The notes: a model not told the origin generated them from the letters alone. A stretch of DNA of 64,000 bases from an uncultured Micrococcales bacterium (GCA_903909605.1 CAIVWH010000020.1:22113-86112); one strand, 5' to 3'; numbered from the stretch's first letter, positions 36,813 through 45,692 are shown. Translations and numbers: made by a program.

Positions 36813-36841
36813 TTGGTTTCGGCCTGCTTGGTTGGTAGAAT
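36813..36841 (+). promoter_or_regulatory. Promoter of the S-layer-like gene
   Basis: TTGGTT (36813-36818), a 17-nt spacer and TAGAAT (36836-36841) predict a transcript start near 36848 and a leader of about 60 nt. Confidence 0.55.
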
Positions 36842-36855
36842 CTAAGAGCTTGTGC

Positions 36856-36880
36856 CCGCTAAATCATTGGGATCTAGCGG
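36856..36880 (+). promoter_or_regulatory. 5'-UTR stem-loop of the S-layer-like mRNA
   Basis: CCGCTA (36856-36861) pairs with TAGCGG (36875-36880), extended by ATC/GAT across one mismatch. It sits at the predicted 5' end, ahead of the AAAGGAAATC ribosome site. Such hairpins commonly stabilise abundant mRNAs. Confidence 0.45.
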
Positions 36881-36907
36881 ACAAACCAAGAAAAAACAAA
36901 GGAAATC

Positions 36908-39313
36908 ATGTCAAAGAACTTGTTCCGTAAGGGACTCGCGACTGGCGCCATTGTTGCTCTTTCGGCTGCTGCTCTGTCAGCTGCCCCAGCATTCGCTGCT
37001 GGCGAGATCAACGTTGCTCCATCGTTGGGTACCTCTTACAACATTCCGGTGACTGACACCTTCAACCTGTTGACCACCTTCGCTCCTGGATACACTCCTT
37101 CGAGCTACTCACAGTTGAAGTACGCAGTTACCACTGACGGTGTTGCATCAATCGACGCTCTTGCTGGAACTTCAGCACAGGCGCCTGCAACCACCACCAA
37201 CTTGCTCAGCACAACCTCGGCTAACAGCTACACCGCTGTTTTGACCGCGACTAGCGCTTCGGCAGTGACCCAGAACTACCTGGGCCTCAAGGTAGACGGT
37301 TCGACCACCGCTTCGACCACTTCGACCACCGTTAGCGTCACCGCATTCGTTGACGCAAACAACGATGGCGCAGTATCGGCTGGCGAGTGGGCAACCACCA
37401 AGACCGTTACTTTCAAGAAGTACTCGGAAATCGTTCCTACCCTCACCCTGACTCAGCCTGCTGCTGGTGACGTCACCGCAAAGGCAACCGTTAGCTACGG
37501 CGACTTGAACACTCAGGAGCTCACCGCTACTGACTTCAAGGTTGTCTTTACTGGCGCAACCGGTGTTACCGCTGGTGGTGTCACTGCAACTAGCGGTGTT
37601 TACACTCAGAGCGGTCTGACTGCGTTGACCACCGAAACTGTTTCGGCTCAGGCTTCGTACAAGGGCACTCTGATGGGTTCGGCTGTTTCGGCAACCACCA
37701 CTGCGCGTTCGATCACGGCTCTTGCAACCACTGGTGCAACCCTGACCGCTTCGGCTGATGCAAAGACCATTTCGAGCACCAACTACGCCCGCACCAACAA
37801 GGCGTTCACTGTTGCTCAGCTGGTAAAGGACACCGCTTCGACTCCTGCTGTTGCAGCTGGCGTTGCAGTGACCGCAACTGTTACAACTAGCGCAACCGTA
37901 AGCACTTCGAAGTACCTGACCATCAACGGCCAGAACCTGACCACCTCAGCTTTGGTGAGCGCGTTCTCGGCATCGTTGACTTCAGACGCTAGCGGTCTTG
38001 CTTCGCTTACCGTAACCCCAGTTGGTTACGCAGCTGGCGACACCGTTACCGTAACCTTCGCATCGCAGAACTACACCAACAGCATCGTTGTTACCGAGGC
38101 AAGCGCAAGCTACAGCATCGCTACCACCGACGTTCTTGGTTCGTCTTCGCGCAAGGCTGCTCACGGTGCAACCACCGTTATCAACTACTCGGTAACTGAC
38201 CAGTTCGGCCAGGCAATCTCGGGCACCTACCGCTTGAACGCAACCGTTTCGGGCACCGGCTTCAGCAACTTCAACGTTTACACCCCTGTAACCGCTGGCG
38301 CAGCTGCACAGTCGATCACCGACCCATCAACCTCGACTGGTGCAACCACTACCGTTGCAAACCTTCTTGAGGTTCAGGGAACTGACGGCAACTGGTCAAG
38401 CGCAACCGCGACCAAGACTGTAACCATCAACAACTCGAGCGCAGCTGGTGCCTACTACAGCGCTGGCACCACTCCAGCGGCAACCTACACCGGAACTGTT
38501 TCGACTGACTCGGCATACACGGCTGGCGGCAACGCACCTGTAAGCATCTCGGTCCAGGCAGCTGTTGCAGGTTCGTCGGTCACGCTTGCTGGAACTGGTC
38601 TCGGCTTCGAGCTCAACAGCAAGATCTACACCGACAGCGTGTCGTTCCTCGACAACGGTTCAGCTCAGACTGTCAAGGTCTACAGCTTCACCTCGGGCGC
38701 ACAGACTGTAACCACCACCGTTGACGGTGTTGCAAGCAAGTCAAGCGTTATCACTTACGCAGCTGCAGCTCCTGCAAACGTCGCGATCACCCTTCCTGCT
38801 AACGCACAGGCTGGTCAGGCAATGGATGTTGTGTTCTCGGTTACCGACGTACACGGCAACGCAGCAGCAGCAGTAACCACCAGCGGTTCGAACGACGGTC
38901 ACCTCGTGATCTCGGCGACCGGTGCCGGTTACCTCTCGACCACTGGTGCAGTAGCAACCGGCTCGAAGGGTACCTACACTGCTAAGTTGATCACCGGTGC
39001 AGCCGACCTCGGAACCACCTACATCAACGCAACCATCGACTTGGCAACCGACGTAACCGTCGCGAAGTCAATCGAGTTCGGTCTAACCGATGCAGACGTA
39101 GTATCTGGCGGACACCGCGTGTTCGTTGACTACTCGTTCGCAAAGGGCAAGACCCTTACCATCACCATCGATGGCAAGCGCGCTTACAGCCAGGTCGTCG
39201 CTAGCGACGTCGCAGGCGAGCTCGCATTCACCCAGAAGAAAAAGGGCGCTCACACCGTGACCGTTCGCATCTCGGGTGGAATTGTCTTCACTGAGAAGGT
39301 AAGCACCAACTAA
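36908..39313 (+). CDS. Abundant secreted S-layer-like or surface protein
   Basis: 801 aa. The signal peptide reads MSKNLFRKGLATGAIVALSA and is cleaved after APAFAA. The mature chain is Thr/Ser/Ala/Val-rich, has few charged residues, no Cys and no obvious anchor, and looks like consecutive beta-sandwich modules (recurring T-x-T-V/A-x-V strands). The C terminus turns basic (KGKTLTITIDGKRAY, then KKKGAHTVTVRISGG). Codon use is strongly restricted compared with its neighbours. With a consensus-like promoter, a 5' stem-loop, a good ribosome site and a strong terminator, this suggests very high expression, as for S-layer proteins. I cannot assign a named family. It lies next to the membrane-tethered sigma gene. 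Confidence 0.75.
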   Translation: MSKNLFRKGLATGAIVALSAAALSAAPAFAAGEINVAPSLGTSYNIPVTDTFNLLTTFAPGYTPSSYSQLKYAVTTDGVASIDALAGTSAQAPATTTNLLSTTSANSYTAVLTATSASAVTQNYLGLKVDGSTTASTTSTTVSVTAFVDANNDGAVSAGEWATTKTVTFKKYSEIVPTLTLTQPAAGDVTAKATVSYGDLNTQELTATDFKVVFTGATGVTAGGVTATSGVYTQSGLTALTTETVSAQASYKGTLMGSAVSATTTARSITALATTGATLTASADAKTISSTNYARTNKAFTVAQLVKDTASTPAVAAGVAVTATVTTSATVSTSKYLTINGQNLTTSALVSAFSASLTSDASGLASLTVTPVGYAAGDTVTVTFASQNYTNSIVVTEASASYSIATTDVLGSSSRKAAHGATTVINYSVTDQFGQAISGTYRLNATVSGTGFSNFNVYTPVTAGAAAQSITDPSTSTGATTTVANLLEVQGTDGNWSSATATKTVTINNSSAAGAYYSAGTTPAATYTGTVSTDSAYTAGGNAPVSISVQAAVAGSSVTLAGTGLGFELNSKIYTDSVSFLDNGSAQTVKVYSFTSGAQTVTTTVDGVASKSSVITYAAAAPANVAITLPANAQAGQAMDVVFSVTDVHGNAAAAVTTSGSNDGHLVISATGAGYLSTTGAVATGSKGTYTAKLITGAADLGTTYINATIDLATDVTVAKSIEFGLTDADVVSGGHRVFVDYSFAKGKTLTITIDGKRAYSQVVASDVAGELAFTQKKKGAHTVTVRISGGIVFTEKVSTN

Positions 39314-39333
39314 GTTTCTTAGTTCAACCGGAG

Positions 39334-39365
39334 ACCCCCGGGGCTTAGGCCCTGGGGGTTTTCCC
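39334..39365 (+). terminator. Rho-independent terminator of the S-layer-like gene
   Basis: ACCCCCGGGGC (39334-39344) pairs with GCCCTGGGGGT (39349-39359, one G-U) around a TTAG loop, followed by TTT. Confidence 0.88.
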
Positions 39366-39401
39366 ATTTCCGAGGTTCGGGCTCGGGGCAGTTGCGAGGT
39401 C

Positions 39402-39407
39402 TAGGAT
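39402..39407 (+). promoter_or_regulatory. Leaderless -10 box of the DUF1003-nucS operon
   Basis: TAGGAT, 6 nt before the ATG at 39414. Confidence 0.55.
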
Positions 39408-39413
39408 TACCCC

Positions 39414-39911
39414 ATGCCCAACTTCGATTACAAGCAAACAGAGCACGCAACCACTCGTCACCAGACCCACCCAGGTGCGAAGTTCAAAGCGAAGCACCAG
39501 CAGCAGGCTAAGAGCGCCGAAGGTCTAGGTCTGAACGACAAAATCGGGTTGGGCATCACCAAGCGAGTGGGCACCATGTGGGCGGCTTACGTATTCTTCG
39601 CCCTTACTCTGGTCTCGCTGCCAGCAGCCCTAACCAGCGGCAATTTGATCGTGATTGTCTCCTGGGTCGCGCAGACGTTCTTGCAGCTCGTACTGCTTCC
39701 GGTGATTATCGTCGGGCAGAACATCCAGGCGAATGAAGCCGAAAAGCGAGCCATCGCAACCTACGACGATGCCACCGCAATTCTCGAAGAGGCCAAACAG
39801 ATTCAGAAGCACCTCGAACTACAAGACGGCATTCTCGACAAGCTGATCAACGACTTGGCGCGGGTTGAGGGCCATGTGAAGCCGAAGTCGAAGCCGGCAG
39901 CAAAGAAGTAA
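39414..39911 (+). CDS. DUF1003-family membrane protein
   Basis: 165 aa. A hydrophilic His/Lys/Gln-rich start is followed by two hydrophobic helices (about 62-80 and 84-105) and a charged helical C terminus. The DUF1003 core is seen in [21 protein letters not shown], then [28 protein letters not shown]. Function unknown; family members are small inner-membrane proteins. Its TAA overlaps the ATG of nucS (TAATG at 39909-39913), so the two are translationally coupled under a leaderless promoter. Confidence 0.85.
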   Translation: MPNFDYKQTEHATTRHQTHPGAKFKAKHQQQAKSAEGLGLNDKIGLGITKRVGTMWAAYVFFALTLVSLPAALTSGNLIVIVSWVAQTFLQLVLLPVIIVGQNIQANEAEKRAIATYDDATAILEEAKQIQKHLELQDGILDKLINDLARVEGHVKPKSKPAAKK

Positions 39912-40606
39912 TGCGTCTAGTTATTGCAGACTGCACGGTTGACTACACCGGCCGGCTCTCTGCACATCTACCTCGAGCAAACCGCCTACTCATGCTCAAA
40001 GGTGACGGTTCGATACTGGTGCACAGCGACAGTGGCTCTTATAAGCCACTGAACTGGATGAACCCTCCCTGCACCATCAGCACCATAGAAGTTGGCGAAG
40101 CTGCCGCCGAACTAGGTGTGGTTGAAGCGTGGCAGGTCGAGCAGGGCAAGACAGGCGACAAGCTCCTCATTTCGATTTATGAAATCTTTAGCGACGTAAA
40201 CCATGATCTCGGCGAAGAGCCCGGGCTGCTCAAAGATGGCGTCGAGGCCAACCTGCAGCAGTTGTTGGCCGAGCAGGTGCACCGCGTGCATCCTGAGGCG
40301 ATTCTGGTTAGGCGAGAGTATTTCACCGCAATTGGGCCGGTAGACATCCTGCTGTCGGTGCCCGGGGCGGGGCACATCGCCGTCGAACTCAAGCGACGCG
40401 GTGAGATTGATGGTGTCGAGCAACTCACTCGCTATCTGGAGCTGCTAAATCGCGACCCACTGCTTGCTCCGGTGCGCGGGGTTTACGCCGCTCAGGAGAT
40501 CAAACCGCAGGCGCGAACCCTCGCAGAAGACCGTGGCATCGAGTGTCTGGTGCTCGATTACGACGAACTCAAAGGAAGCTCGCCCGAGGGCAACACGCTC
40601 TTCTAG
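39911..40606 (+). CDS. nucS: Mismatch-specific endonuclease NucS/EndoMS
   Basis: 231 aa, full length. The N-terminal DNA-binding barrel (1-100) contains the [19 protein letters not shown] strand pair and PLNWMNPP. The C-terminal nuclease has Asp145 in GPVDILL and Glu159-x-Lys161 in AVELKRRG, followed by Gln171 in [14 protein letters not shown]. The C-terminal NTLF is a likely sliding-clamp-binding tail. In Actinobacteria lacking MutS/MutL, NucS cuts both strands at G-T, G-G and T-T mismatches and keeps mutation rates low. It is coupled to the DUF1003 gene upstream. Confidence 0.95.
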   Translation: MRLVIADCTVDYTGRLSAHLPRANRLLMLKGDGSILVHSDSGSYKPLNWMNPPCTISTIEVGEAAAELGVVEAWQVEQGKTGDKLLISIYEIFSDVNHDLGEEPGLLKDGVEANLQQLLAEQVHRVHPEAILVRREYFTAIGPVDILLSVPGAGHIAVELKRRGEIDGVEQLTRYLELLNRDPLLAPVRGVYAAQEIKPQARTLAEDRGIECLVLDYDELKGSSPEGNTLF

Positions 40607-40637
40607 TGCCTGGTCGAGCGCGTGCTGGGGCTGGGCG

Positions 40638-42377
40638 CTAGTGGGTTTGCAGCGGGATGACCGCATCCAGGCGAGTCTGCCCGTTCGCCGAGGCTAGCGA
40701 CCAAGAGAGAGTCAGTTCCTCAATCAGCTGGGAGCCCATGCCGGGTTGACGGTTGGCTTGCGCGGCTGCGCCATCGTTGGTGACTGTCAGGGTAAGCAGG
40801 TCATCCTCGTCGCGTTCGAGGGCGATGTTCGCGTGCTTGGCGTCGCCGTGGCGAACCGCGTTGCTAATTGCCTCTTTGCAGATCTCGTTCACACACTCGC
40901 GGGCGTCGGCGCTGACATCAAGTGCCCGCTTTGCTCTAGCGCTCGCCGAAATGTTGATGGCGCAAACGCTGCCCCAGGCGCCCTGCAGGCTCGCCATCAG
41001 GGCATCGAAGCTCGGCAGCTGCTTGGTTTCAAGGCGCATTGCCTCTTTGGCGCGAGCCAGGTCTTGTTTCACCAACTCATACTCGAAAGGCTCTGGGATG
41101 GTCGACCGGCGCAGGCGGGTGACCGCAGCGCTCAACGCGGCCTGCACATCCCCGTGGATGATGCGACTCCAGTTGCGGCGATTGAGCGTTAGCTTCTGCT
41201 CAAACAGCGCCACCTCTTTGGCAAGTGCCTGGTTCGCAACCTGAAGAGACACCTCGAACTCGGTTGCGGCACGGTCACTTGCTCGCACATACCCGATCAT
41301 GAAGAGCCCGAACACCACGGCGGCAACCTCGCCGGCCGCCACGAGGTACCAGCGGTTGTCAAAGCCATATTCAAACCACATGAAATACCACGCTGGCAAC
41401 ACCGCGATGGCGGCGATGCCAACCAGCGTCCACGTGCCGGGAATGATTTTGATTTGCCGCTGCCTTGGAAGCGTCAGTCTCGCAAGGGCAAGAACCAGCA
41501 TGACGCCGAGGCCACCGAGTAGTCCGCGAAATGCCGAACCGTGGCCAACCCCGATGAACTCCATTGCGGCGAAGGTCGGCATCATCAAGCCGCCGAGCTC
41601 AAGCGGGCGAATGCCTTGGCGAAGCACGAACGAGGAATTCCACCTGATTCGCTGCTCGGGCTGCGTCTCAAGCGGTTTTGCAACGCCTGCGAGAACGTTT
41701 GCCTCGTTGGCGATGGCGTGACTCAGGGGGCGAACCTCATCGCTGATGATGACCGATAGTTCATTCAGCAAGTTGTCGCGAAGATCATTTTCGAATCGGG
41801 TTGCAATCAGTTGCTCGATGTTGTCGATGTGGGGAATCAGCACAGCCATGGATTGTTGCTTTAGTCGGTCTAATTCATCAGCGACTATCTGCTTGGCCGA
41901 CTCTCGGTAGCCATTGAGCTCATTCTCGGTGGCAATCAGACTACGGATGCGCTCGCGGCGCTCAACCATTGTGGCTCGAAGAGCGTTGACCCCGATGAAA
42001 ATGCCGAGGTGAATTAGCACGGCGCCAACGATTCGAACGGTCCAGATATGTTCGTGGTCGATCCCCCAGCTAAGCGCCATCAGCGCAATCAACACATTGC
42101 CAATGATGCCCGCAACCGACACCGTGATGATGTTTGCCGTGGGTGAGGGTTTGCGCTGCAGGCGCTTGCGCAGGCCAATCCCCATGACCAGCAGCACGAA
42201 CAAGGCCATGGCGATTGTGGAGAGCAGCCAGGCCACGAACCAAAGCGGGCTGAAGTTGTCGGTGCGGGTTGGGTCGATTGTCAGCGCCAGGATGAACCTG
42301 ACCGCAACCACCCAGAAGATGGTCCAGAAGTTCCACGAGCTCAGTGACCCGTAACGAACCGCGAATTTGCTCTGCAC
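40638..42377 (-). CDS. Orphan membrane sensor kinase (NarL-type HATPase)
   Basis: 579 aa. Four hydrophobic helices near the N terminus (first about 15-130) are followed by a helical linker (about 140-240) and a second set of about four helices (about 270-375). A dimerisation segment NRRNWSRIIHGDVQAALSAAV with likely phospho-His408 then leads to a HATPase with VNEICKEAISNAVRHGDAKH, LTVTNDG and GMGSQLIEELT. This follows the HisKA_3/NarL-kinase layout. No response-regulator gene is adjacent, so its partner is elsewhere or it acts otherwise. GTG start at 42377, supported by TAGCCT 6 nt upstream. The double membrane block is unusual. Confidence 0.85.
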   Translation of the reverse strand: MQSKFAVRYGSLSSWNFWTIFWVVAVRFILALTIDPTRTDNFSPLWFVAWLLSTIAMALFVLLVMGIGLRKRLQRKPSPTANIITVSVAGIIGNVLIALMALSWGIDHEHIWTVRIVGAVLIHLGIFIGVNALRATMVERRERIRSLIATENELNGYRESAKQIVADELDRLKQQSMAVLIPHIDNIEQLIATRFENDLRDNLLNELSVIISDEVRPLSHAIANEANVLAGVAKPLETQPEQRIRWNSSFVLRQGIRPLELGGLMMPTFAAMEFIGVGHGSAFRGLLGGLGVMLVLALARLTLPRQRQIKIIPGTWTLVGIAAIAVLPAWYFMWFEYGFDNRWYLVAAGEVAAVVFGLFMIGYVRASDRAATEFEVSLQVANQALAKEVALFEQKLTLNRRNWSRIIHGDVQAALSAAVTRLRRSTIPEPFEYELVKQDLARAKEAMRLETKQLPSFDALMASLQGAWGSVCAINISASARAKRALDVSADARECVNEICKEAISNAVRHGDAKHANIALERDEDDLLTLTVTNDGAAAQANRQPGMGSQLIEELTLSWSLASANGQTRLDAVIPLQTH

Positions 42378-42383
42378 GTCAAA

Positions 42384-42389
42384 AGGCTA
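42384..42389 (-). promoter_or_regulatory. Leaderless -10 box of the orphan kinase
   Basis: TAGCCT on the minus strand, 6 nt before the GTG at 42377. Forms a back-to-back pair with the box at 42426-42431. Confidence 0.55.
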
Positions 42390-42425
42390 GCGGTCGAGGG
42401 GAGCGGTTTCTGCCGCTGGCTCGCC

Positions 42426-42431
42426 TAGGCT
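42426..42431 (+). promoter_or_regulatory. Leaderless -10 box of the DMT transporter-nitroreductase operon
   Basis: TAGGCT, 6 nt before the GTG at 42438. Confidence 0.55.
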
Positions 42432-42437
42432 TGGCAG

Positions 42438-43343
42438 GTGTCGCGCAAAGGACTCCTTCTTCTTATAGCCTCGGGTTTAGCCTGGGGTATCCCATACCTG
42501 CTGATTCGAATCGCGGTGGGTCAGTTCGATGTGGCCTCGGTCGTTCTTGCCCGAGTTGTCATCGGCGGGGCACTGCTGTTGCCGTTTGCCATTCGTCAAA
42601 AGGCATTTTTGCCTGCCCTGAAGCAGTGGCGCTGGGTGCTGGCGTTCGCTCTTCTAGAGCTGGTCGGCCCTTGGTTTCTGATCACCTCTGGTGAAAAGTC
42701 GCTTTCGTCGAGCCTTTCGGGTCTGCTGGTTGCAACCGTGCCGCTCTGGGCCGTGATTCTAGGTTTTTTCTTCTTTGGTGATCGGTCGCTGACCAACCCA
42801 AAGAGCCTTGCCGGATTCGGCCTTGGCTTCATCGGTGTTGCACTGCTGGTGGGCATCGATGCGTTCAGCGGTCATCTCAACATCACCGCGGCAATCGGAG
42901 TGCTTCTGGCGGCTGTCGGTTACGCGATTGCTCCAGCGCTAGCCGACCGCAAGCTTCGCGATGTTCCGGCCTCGGGTGTCATGACTCTCTCGATGATGAT
43001 TGTGGCCGTGATCTATGCGGTGCCAGGCCTCAGCGGTTTCGTGCGCGTGCTGGGCGGCCCCGTCGCAACTCAACCAAACTGGTCGGGCTGGGCTGCGCTT
43101 GTGATTCTCGGCGCGGTGTGTTCGTCGCTCGCGTTTCTCATCTTCTTTGCACTCATCCGTGAAGTGGGTTCGATTCGTGCGACTCTCACTGCATACCTAA
43201 ACACGGCTATCGCCATTCTGCTTGGAGTGGTATTTTTGAACGAACCCCTCACCCTGGGAATAACCATTGGTTTCCCGTTGGTTCTAATTGGGTCATACAT
43301 CGCATCACGAAAACATCAAGAATCACCAGAACATCAAGGATGA
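42438..43343 (+). CDS. DMT-superfamily (EamA) transporter
   Basis: 301 aa with ten predicted helices in two EamA repeats. Seen: SGLAWGIPYLLIRIAVGQF in helix 1; ALLELVGPWFLITSGEKSLSSSLSGLLVATVPLW across helices 3-4; and a second repeat ending in TAYLNTAIAILLGVVFLNEPLTLG, the usual EamA helix 9 segment. Likely exports a metabolite such as an amino acid; the substrate is unknown. GTG start with a leaderless box. The stop overlaps the ATG of the nitroreductase gene (ATGA at 43340-43343). Confidence 0.92.
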   Translation: MSRKGLLLLIASGLAWGIPYLLIRIAVGQFDVASVVLARVVIGGALLLPFAIRQKAFLPALKQWRWVLAFALLELVGPWFLITSGEKSLSSSLSGLLVATVPLWAVILGFFFFGDRSLTNPKSLAGFGLGFIGVALLVGIDAFSGHLNITAAIGVLLAAVGYAIAPALADRKLRDVPASGVMTLSMMIVAVIYAVPGLSGFVRVLGGPVATQPNWSGWAALVILGAVCSSLAFLIFFALIREVGSIRATLTAYLNTAIAILLGVVFLNEPLTLGITIGFPLVLIGSYIASRKHQESPEHQG

Positions 43344-43924
43344 AATTGAAGAAGACCGCCGTAACCGCCGCTCCGCTGAACGAACTCATTGCAGAGCGTT
43401 GGAGCCCACGAGTTTTCGATGCCAATCACGCGCTTAGCGACAAAGACTTGCTCTCGATTCTCGAGGCTGGCCGCTGGGCACCTTCGGCAAACAACGTGCA
43501 GCCTTGGCGCTTCTCGGTGGCTCGCCGCGGCGATGGTCTGTTCGACTCCGTTGTCGGCGCCACCTCGGGCTTCAACCAGGCATGGTTGCCAAACGCATCG
43601 TCACTTATTCTCGTTTCGATTCCTGAACTGACCCCAGATGGACAGCCCTACAAGTCCGCAATGCTCGATGCCGGGCTTGCGATTCAGAACATGTTGATTC
43701 AGACCACCTCACTCGGCCTCTACGCCCACGTCGTCGCCGGCATGGACCGCGAGGCGATGGTGAAGGTCGTCAACCTGCCAGAAAACCTGCACCCGGTTGT
43801 CTTGGTTGCAGTTGGCAAGTACGGCGATGTCGATGCAATTGCAGGCACTCCGCTTCACGAGCGTGAGGTTGCCGAGCGCACCCGCCTTGCACTCGACGAG
43901 ATCGTTCTCGTCGGCAAGCCATAG
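43340..43924 (+). CDS. Nitroreductase-family flavoprotein
   Basis: 194 aa. The FMN-binding start is typical: ERWSPRVFDANHALSDKDLLSILEAGRWAPSANNVQPWRFSV. It then shows LDAGLAIQNMLIQTTSLGLYAHVVAGMD and a C-terminal VAVGKYGD segment. These enzymes reduce nitro groups, quinones or related acceptors with NAD(P)H in the cytosol; the physiological substrate is unknown. It is translationally coupled to the transporter upstream. Confidence 0.93.
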   Translation: MKLKKTAVTAAPLNELIAERWSPRVFDANHALSDKDLLSILEAGRWAPSANNVQPWRFSVARRGDGLFDSVVGATSGFNQAWLPNASSLILVSIPELTPDGQPYKSAMLDAGLAIQNMLIQTTSLGLYAHVVAGMDREAMVKVVNLPENLHPVVLVAVGKYGDVDAIAGTPLHEREVAERTRLALDEIVLVGKP

Positions 43925-43944
43925 TCGTTTCTCGAGTTGAAGCC

Positions 43945-44237
43945 ATGAGCATACACTCGTTGGTTTCACTTCACGCCTTTTCGATATCTGACCAGATCAG
44001 CAGCTGGTCTTCGCCGCCGGTCTAGTTGCGGCTTCTGCTTCGGGCGGAGTGCTGAACATTTGGCTGATGGCAATCGGTGTTGGCGCTCTCGCCTGGGGCA
44101 CCGGCCTCACAGTTTGCGGCTACTTCGCCTATTCGATTCCGGCCGTTAAGAATGCCTCTTACCTGATCGCCGCTTTCTTCATCGTGGGCTCTCTGGTTGC
44201 CGGCGTTCGTTCATGGATGCGCAACCGCGCTAAATAA
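43945..44237 (+). pseudogene. Small two-helix membrane protein, apparently split by a frameshift
   Basis: The frame from the ATG at 43945 encodes 26 residues (MSIHSLVSLHAFSISDQ..., stop TAG at 44023-44025). A second frame, open from about 43994, runs through DQQLVFAAGLVAASASGGVLN to the TAA at 44235-44237 and encodes two hydrophobic helices ending in VRSWMRNRAK. The frames meet around 43992-44005, where the translations share DQ. A single-base shift would give one protein of about 95 aa with a cytosolic basic tail. Alternatives: a real 62-aa protein from the GTG at 44049, with the upstream frame meaningless; or a sequencing error. No family recognised. The stop overlaps the convergent kinase gene by 8 bp. 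Confidence 0.5.
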
Positions 44238-44769
44238 CCCTGGCCGCCAACTCGCGGCTGTGCTCGCGGGCATAGAAGTCGAGTTCTTGAGCGGCCCACT
44301 CGGCCCAGTGCTCATCTGAACCCTCGCGCTTCAGCCAGCGATCGTGACGTGTGTCTTCGTCGGTTTCAAGCCAAACGCTCAGGTTGGCGTGCTCGATCGA
44401 ATTCGAGTTGATTGCGCCACAGCCCTCGATGATCAGCGGAGTTCCGCCGCCGAATTCGCGCCATTCCCCGCGCTCGCCTGTGACCCAATCAAAGAGTTGA
44501 TAGTGAGCAACCTCGCGTCGGCGAAGTGGGTTCAACACCTCGCGCTGCAGATACTCGACTCCGGCGGCGAGTCCTTGCCAACCGGGGTAGAGGTCATCCA
44601 TGCGAATGATTCGCGGAACGCTCTCGCCGATTTTGAAATATTCGTTCTGAACTTCTTCGGCGAGGGTGCTCTTGCCGCTGCCAGCTCTGCCGTCGATTAG
44701 CAAAATCGGCATCGGGGTTCCCTCTTCGACCAAGTCGAGAAGTTCTTTTGCGAGCTGCGTGCCGTGCAT
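44230..44769 (-). CDS. Uridine kinase-like P-loop kinase
   Basis: 179 aa. The Walker A motif GRAGSGKST is at residues 27-35 in LLIDGRAGSGKSTLAEEV, followed by RIIRMDDLYPGWQGL, a DDxY-type substrate motif, and LIIEGCGAINSNSIEHANLSVWLETDED with the Walker B-like strand. An arginine-rich lid is seen in DTRHDRWLKREG. This matches the (d)NMP or uridine kinase-like ATPases of Actinobacteria; the exact substrate is uncertain. The ATG at 44769 has TAAACT 6 nt upstream (44776-44781). Confidence 0.85.
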   Translation of the reverse strand: MHGTQLAKELLDLVEEGTPMPILLIDGRAGSGKSTLAEEVQNEYFKIGESVPRIIRMDDLYPGWQGLAAGVEYLQREVLNPLRRREVAHYQLFDWVTGERGEWREFGGGTPLIIEGCGAINSNSIEHANLSVWLETDEDTRHDRWLKREGSDEHWAEWAAQELDFYAREHSRELAARVI

Positions 44770-44775
44770 GCTTCG

Positions 44776-44781
44776 AGTTTA
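44776..44781 (-). promoter_or_regulatory. Leaderless -10 box of the uridine kinase-like gene
   Basis: TAAACT on the minus strand, 6 nt before the ATG at 44769. Confidence 0.55.
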
Positions 44782-44810
44782 TTCGCGGTCGACGCACACG
44801 CGCCTTGCTC

Positions 44811-45482
44811 CTAGGCCGCGATCACCACATCCGGGTTTGTGTTGTATTGGTAGCCAAGGCCACGGATGGTGCGAATCACGTCTTCGAAACCGGCAATCTT
44901 CGAGCGAAGTCGACGCACGTGCACGTCGATAGTTCGCTCGTTTGGGGCATCGGTTTCGTCGCCGTGCCAGATGGCGTCGACTATTTCTTGGCGGCTGACG
45001 ATGCGCTCACGGTTCTCAACCAGGAAGGCGAGCAGTTCGTATTCCTTGTTGGTTGCATCGATAACTTCGCCGTTCAGGTAGATGCGCTTGCGAGCAAGAT
45101 CGATGGTGAGACTCGACTCGTCCTTTGTTGGCGTCTGCGCGGCAAGTGCACGCGGGTCTGATAGCGCTGCCCGCACGATGTCGATACTGCGGCCTCTCGC
45201 GTGCTTCGGGGCGAGCGCCACGGCCGCGTAGGTCTGGTCTGCCGCCTGCGGAACCAGCTCGGCGAAGGTCTGTTTCAGTGCTGCTGCGATCTGGGTTAGC
45301 GAGGTGCCGGCAGCCTTGGCAGTTGCCTCGTCAATGCCGAGGTAGAGGGCGAAGCCGCGGGCCTCGGTCTCGGCTGGCACTGCGGTGAGGTTGGGCTTCT
45401 GTGTGGCTGAGATGATTCCGGCGGCGGCATCCTGGTTGGTCTGGTTGCTGCGGTAGGTGCTGATCTGGGCTACTTGGGCCAT
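44811..45482 (-). CDS. Winged-helix (OmpR-type) transcriptional regulator without receiver domain
   Basis: 223 aa. The N-terminal half (1-120) is not a receiver: no Asp pocket is present, and an Ala-rich segment ARGFALYLGIDEATAKAAGTS is found instead. The C-terminal half is a Trans_reg_C winged helix: DLARKRIYLNGEVIDATNKEYELLAFLVENRERIVSR, then ERTIDVHVRRLRSKIAG and IRTIRGLGYQYN. It binds DNA but cannot be phosphorylated in the classical way. The ATG at 45482 follows an AAAGGA site. It lies about 210 nt downstream of a consensus promoter with a short Met/Cys-rich leader frame between. Target genes unknown. Confidence 0.9.
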   Translation of the reverse strand: MAQVAQISTYRSNQTNQDAAAGIISATQKPNLTAVPAETEARGFALYLGIDEATAKAAGTSLTQIAAALKQTFAELVPQAADQTYAAVALAPKHARGRSIDIVRAALSDPRALAAQTPTKDESSLTIDLARKRIYLNGEVIDATNKEYELLAFLVENRERIVSRQEIVDAIWHGDETDAPNERTIDVHVRRLRSKIAGFEDVIRTIRGLGYQYNTNPDVVIAA

Positions 45483-45596
45483 TTTGGTGTCCTTTGACTA
45501 GGTGCGGTTTTGACAGGTATGCACGAATCACATGCGGTTTGTCGGGGTGCTGGTGCCTTTGCTAACCGGGTGCCCAGATGGGCTAGGAGGTTTGGG

Positions 45597-45692
45597 TTAG
45601 CGGCACGAAAGCATGCACATAGCAGCACACATCATCATCGAGGCAGGCGATACGGCCTGGCTCGATGCCTGGATGCGGGTGCTGGTAGTCAT
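45597..45692 (-). CDS. Candidate Met/Cys-rich leader peptide
   Basis: 31 codons from the ATG at 45692 to the TAA at 45597-45599. The second half is crowded with sulfur amino acids (PASMMMC, then AAMCMLSCR): six Met and three Cys in 31 residues. It begins 8 nt downstream of the -10 box of a consensus promoter, so it would be read almost from the first base of the mRNA. It lies 114 nt before the winged-helix regulator. Short leader peptides ending in Cys-Arg are known upstream of sulfur-metabolism genes in Actinobacteria; a similar attenuation role here is inference. No U-tract terminator is seen downstream. Confidence 0.45.
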   Translation of the reverse strand: MTTSTRIQASSQAVSPASMMMCAAMCMLSCR

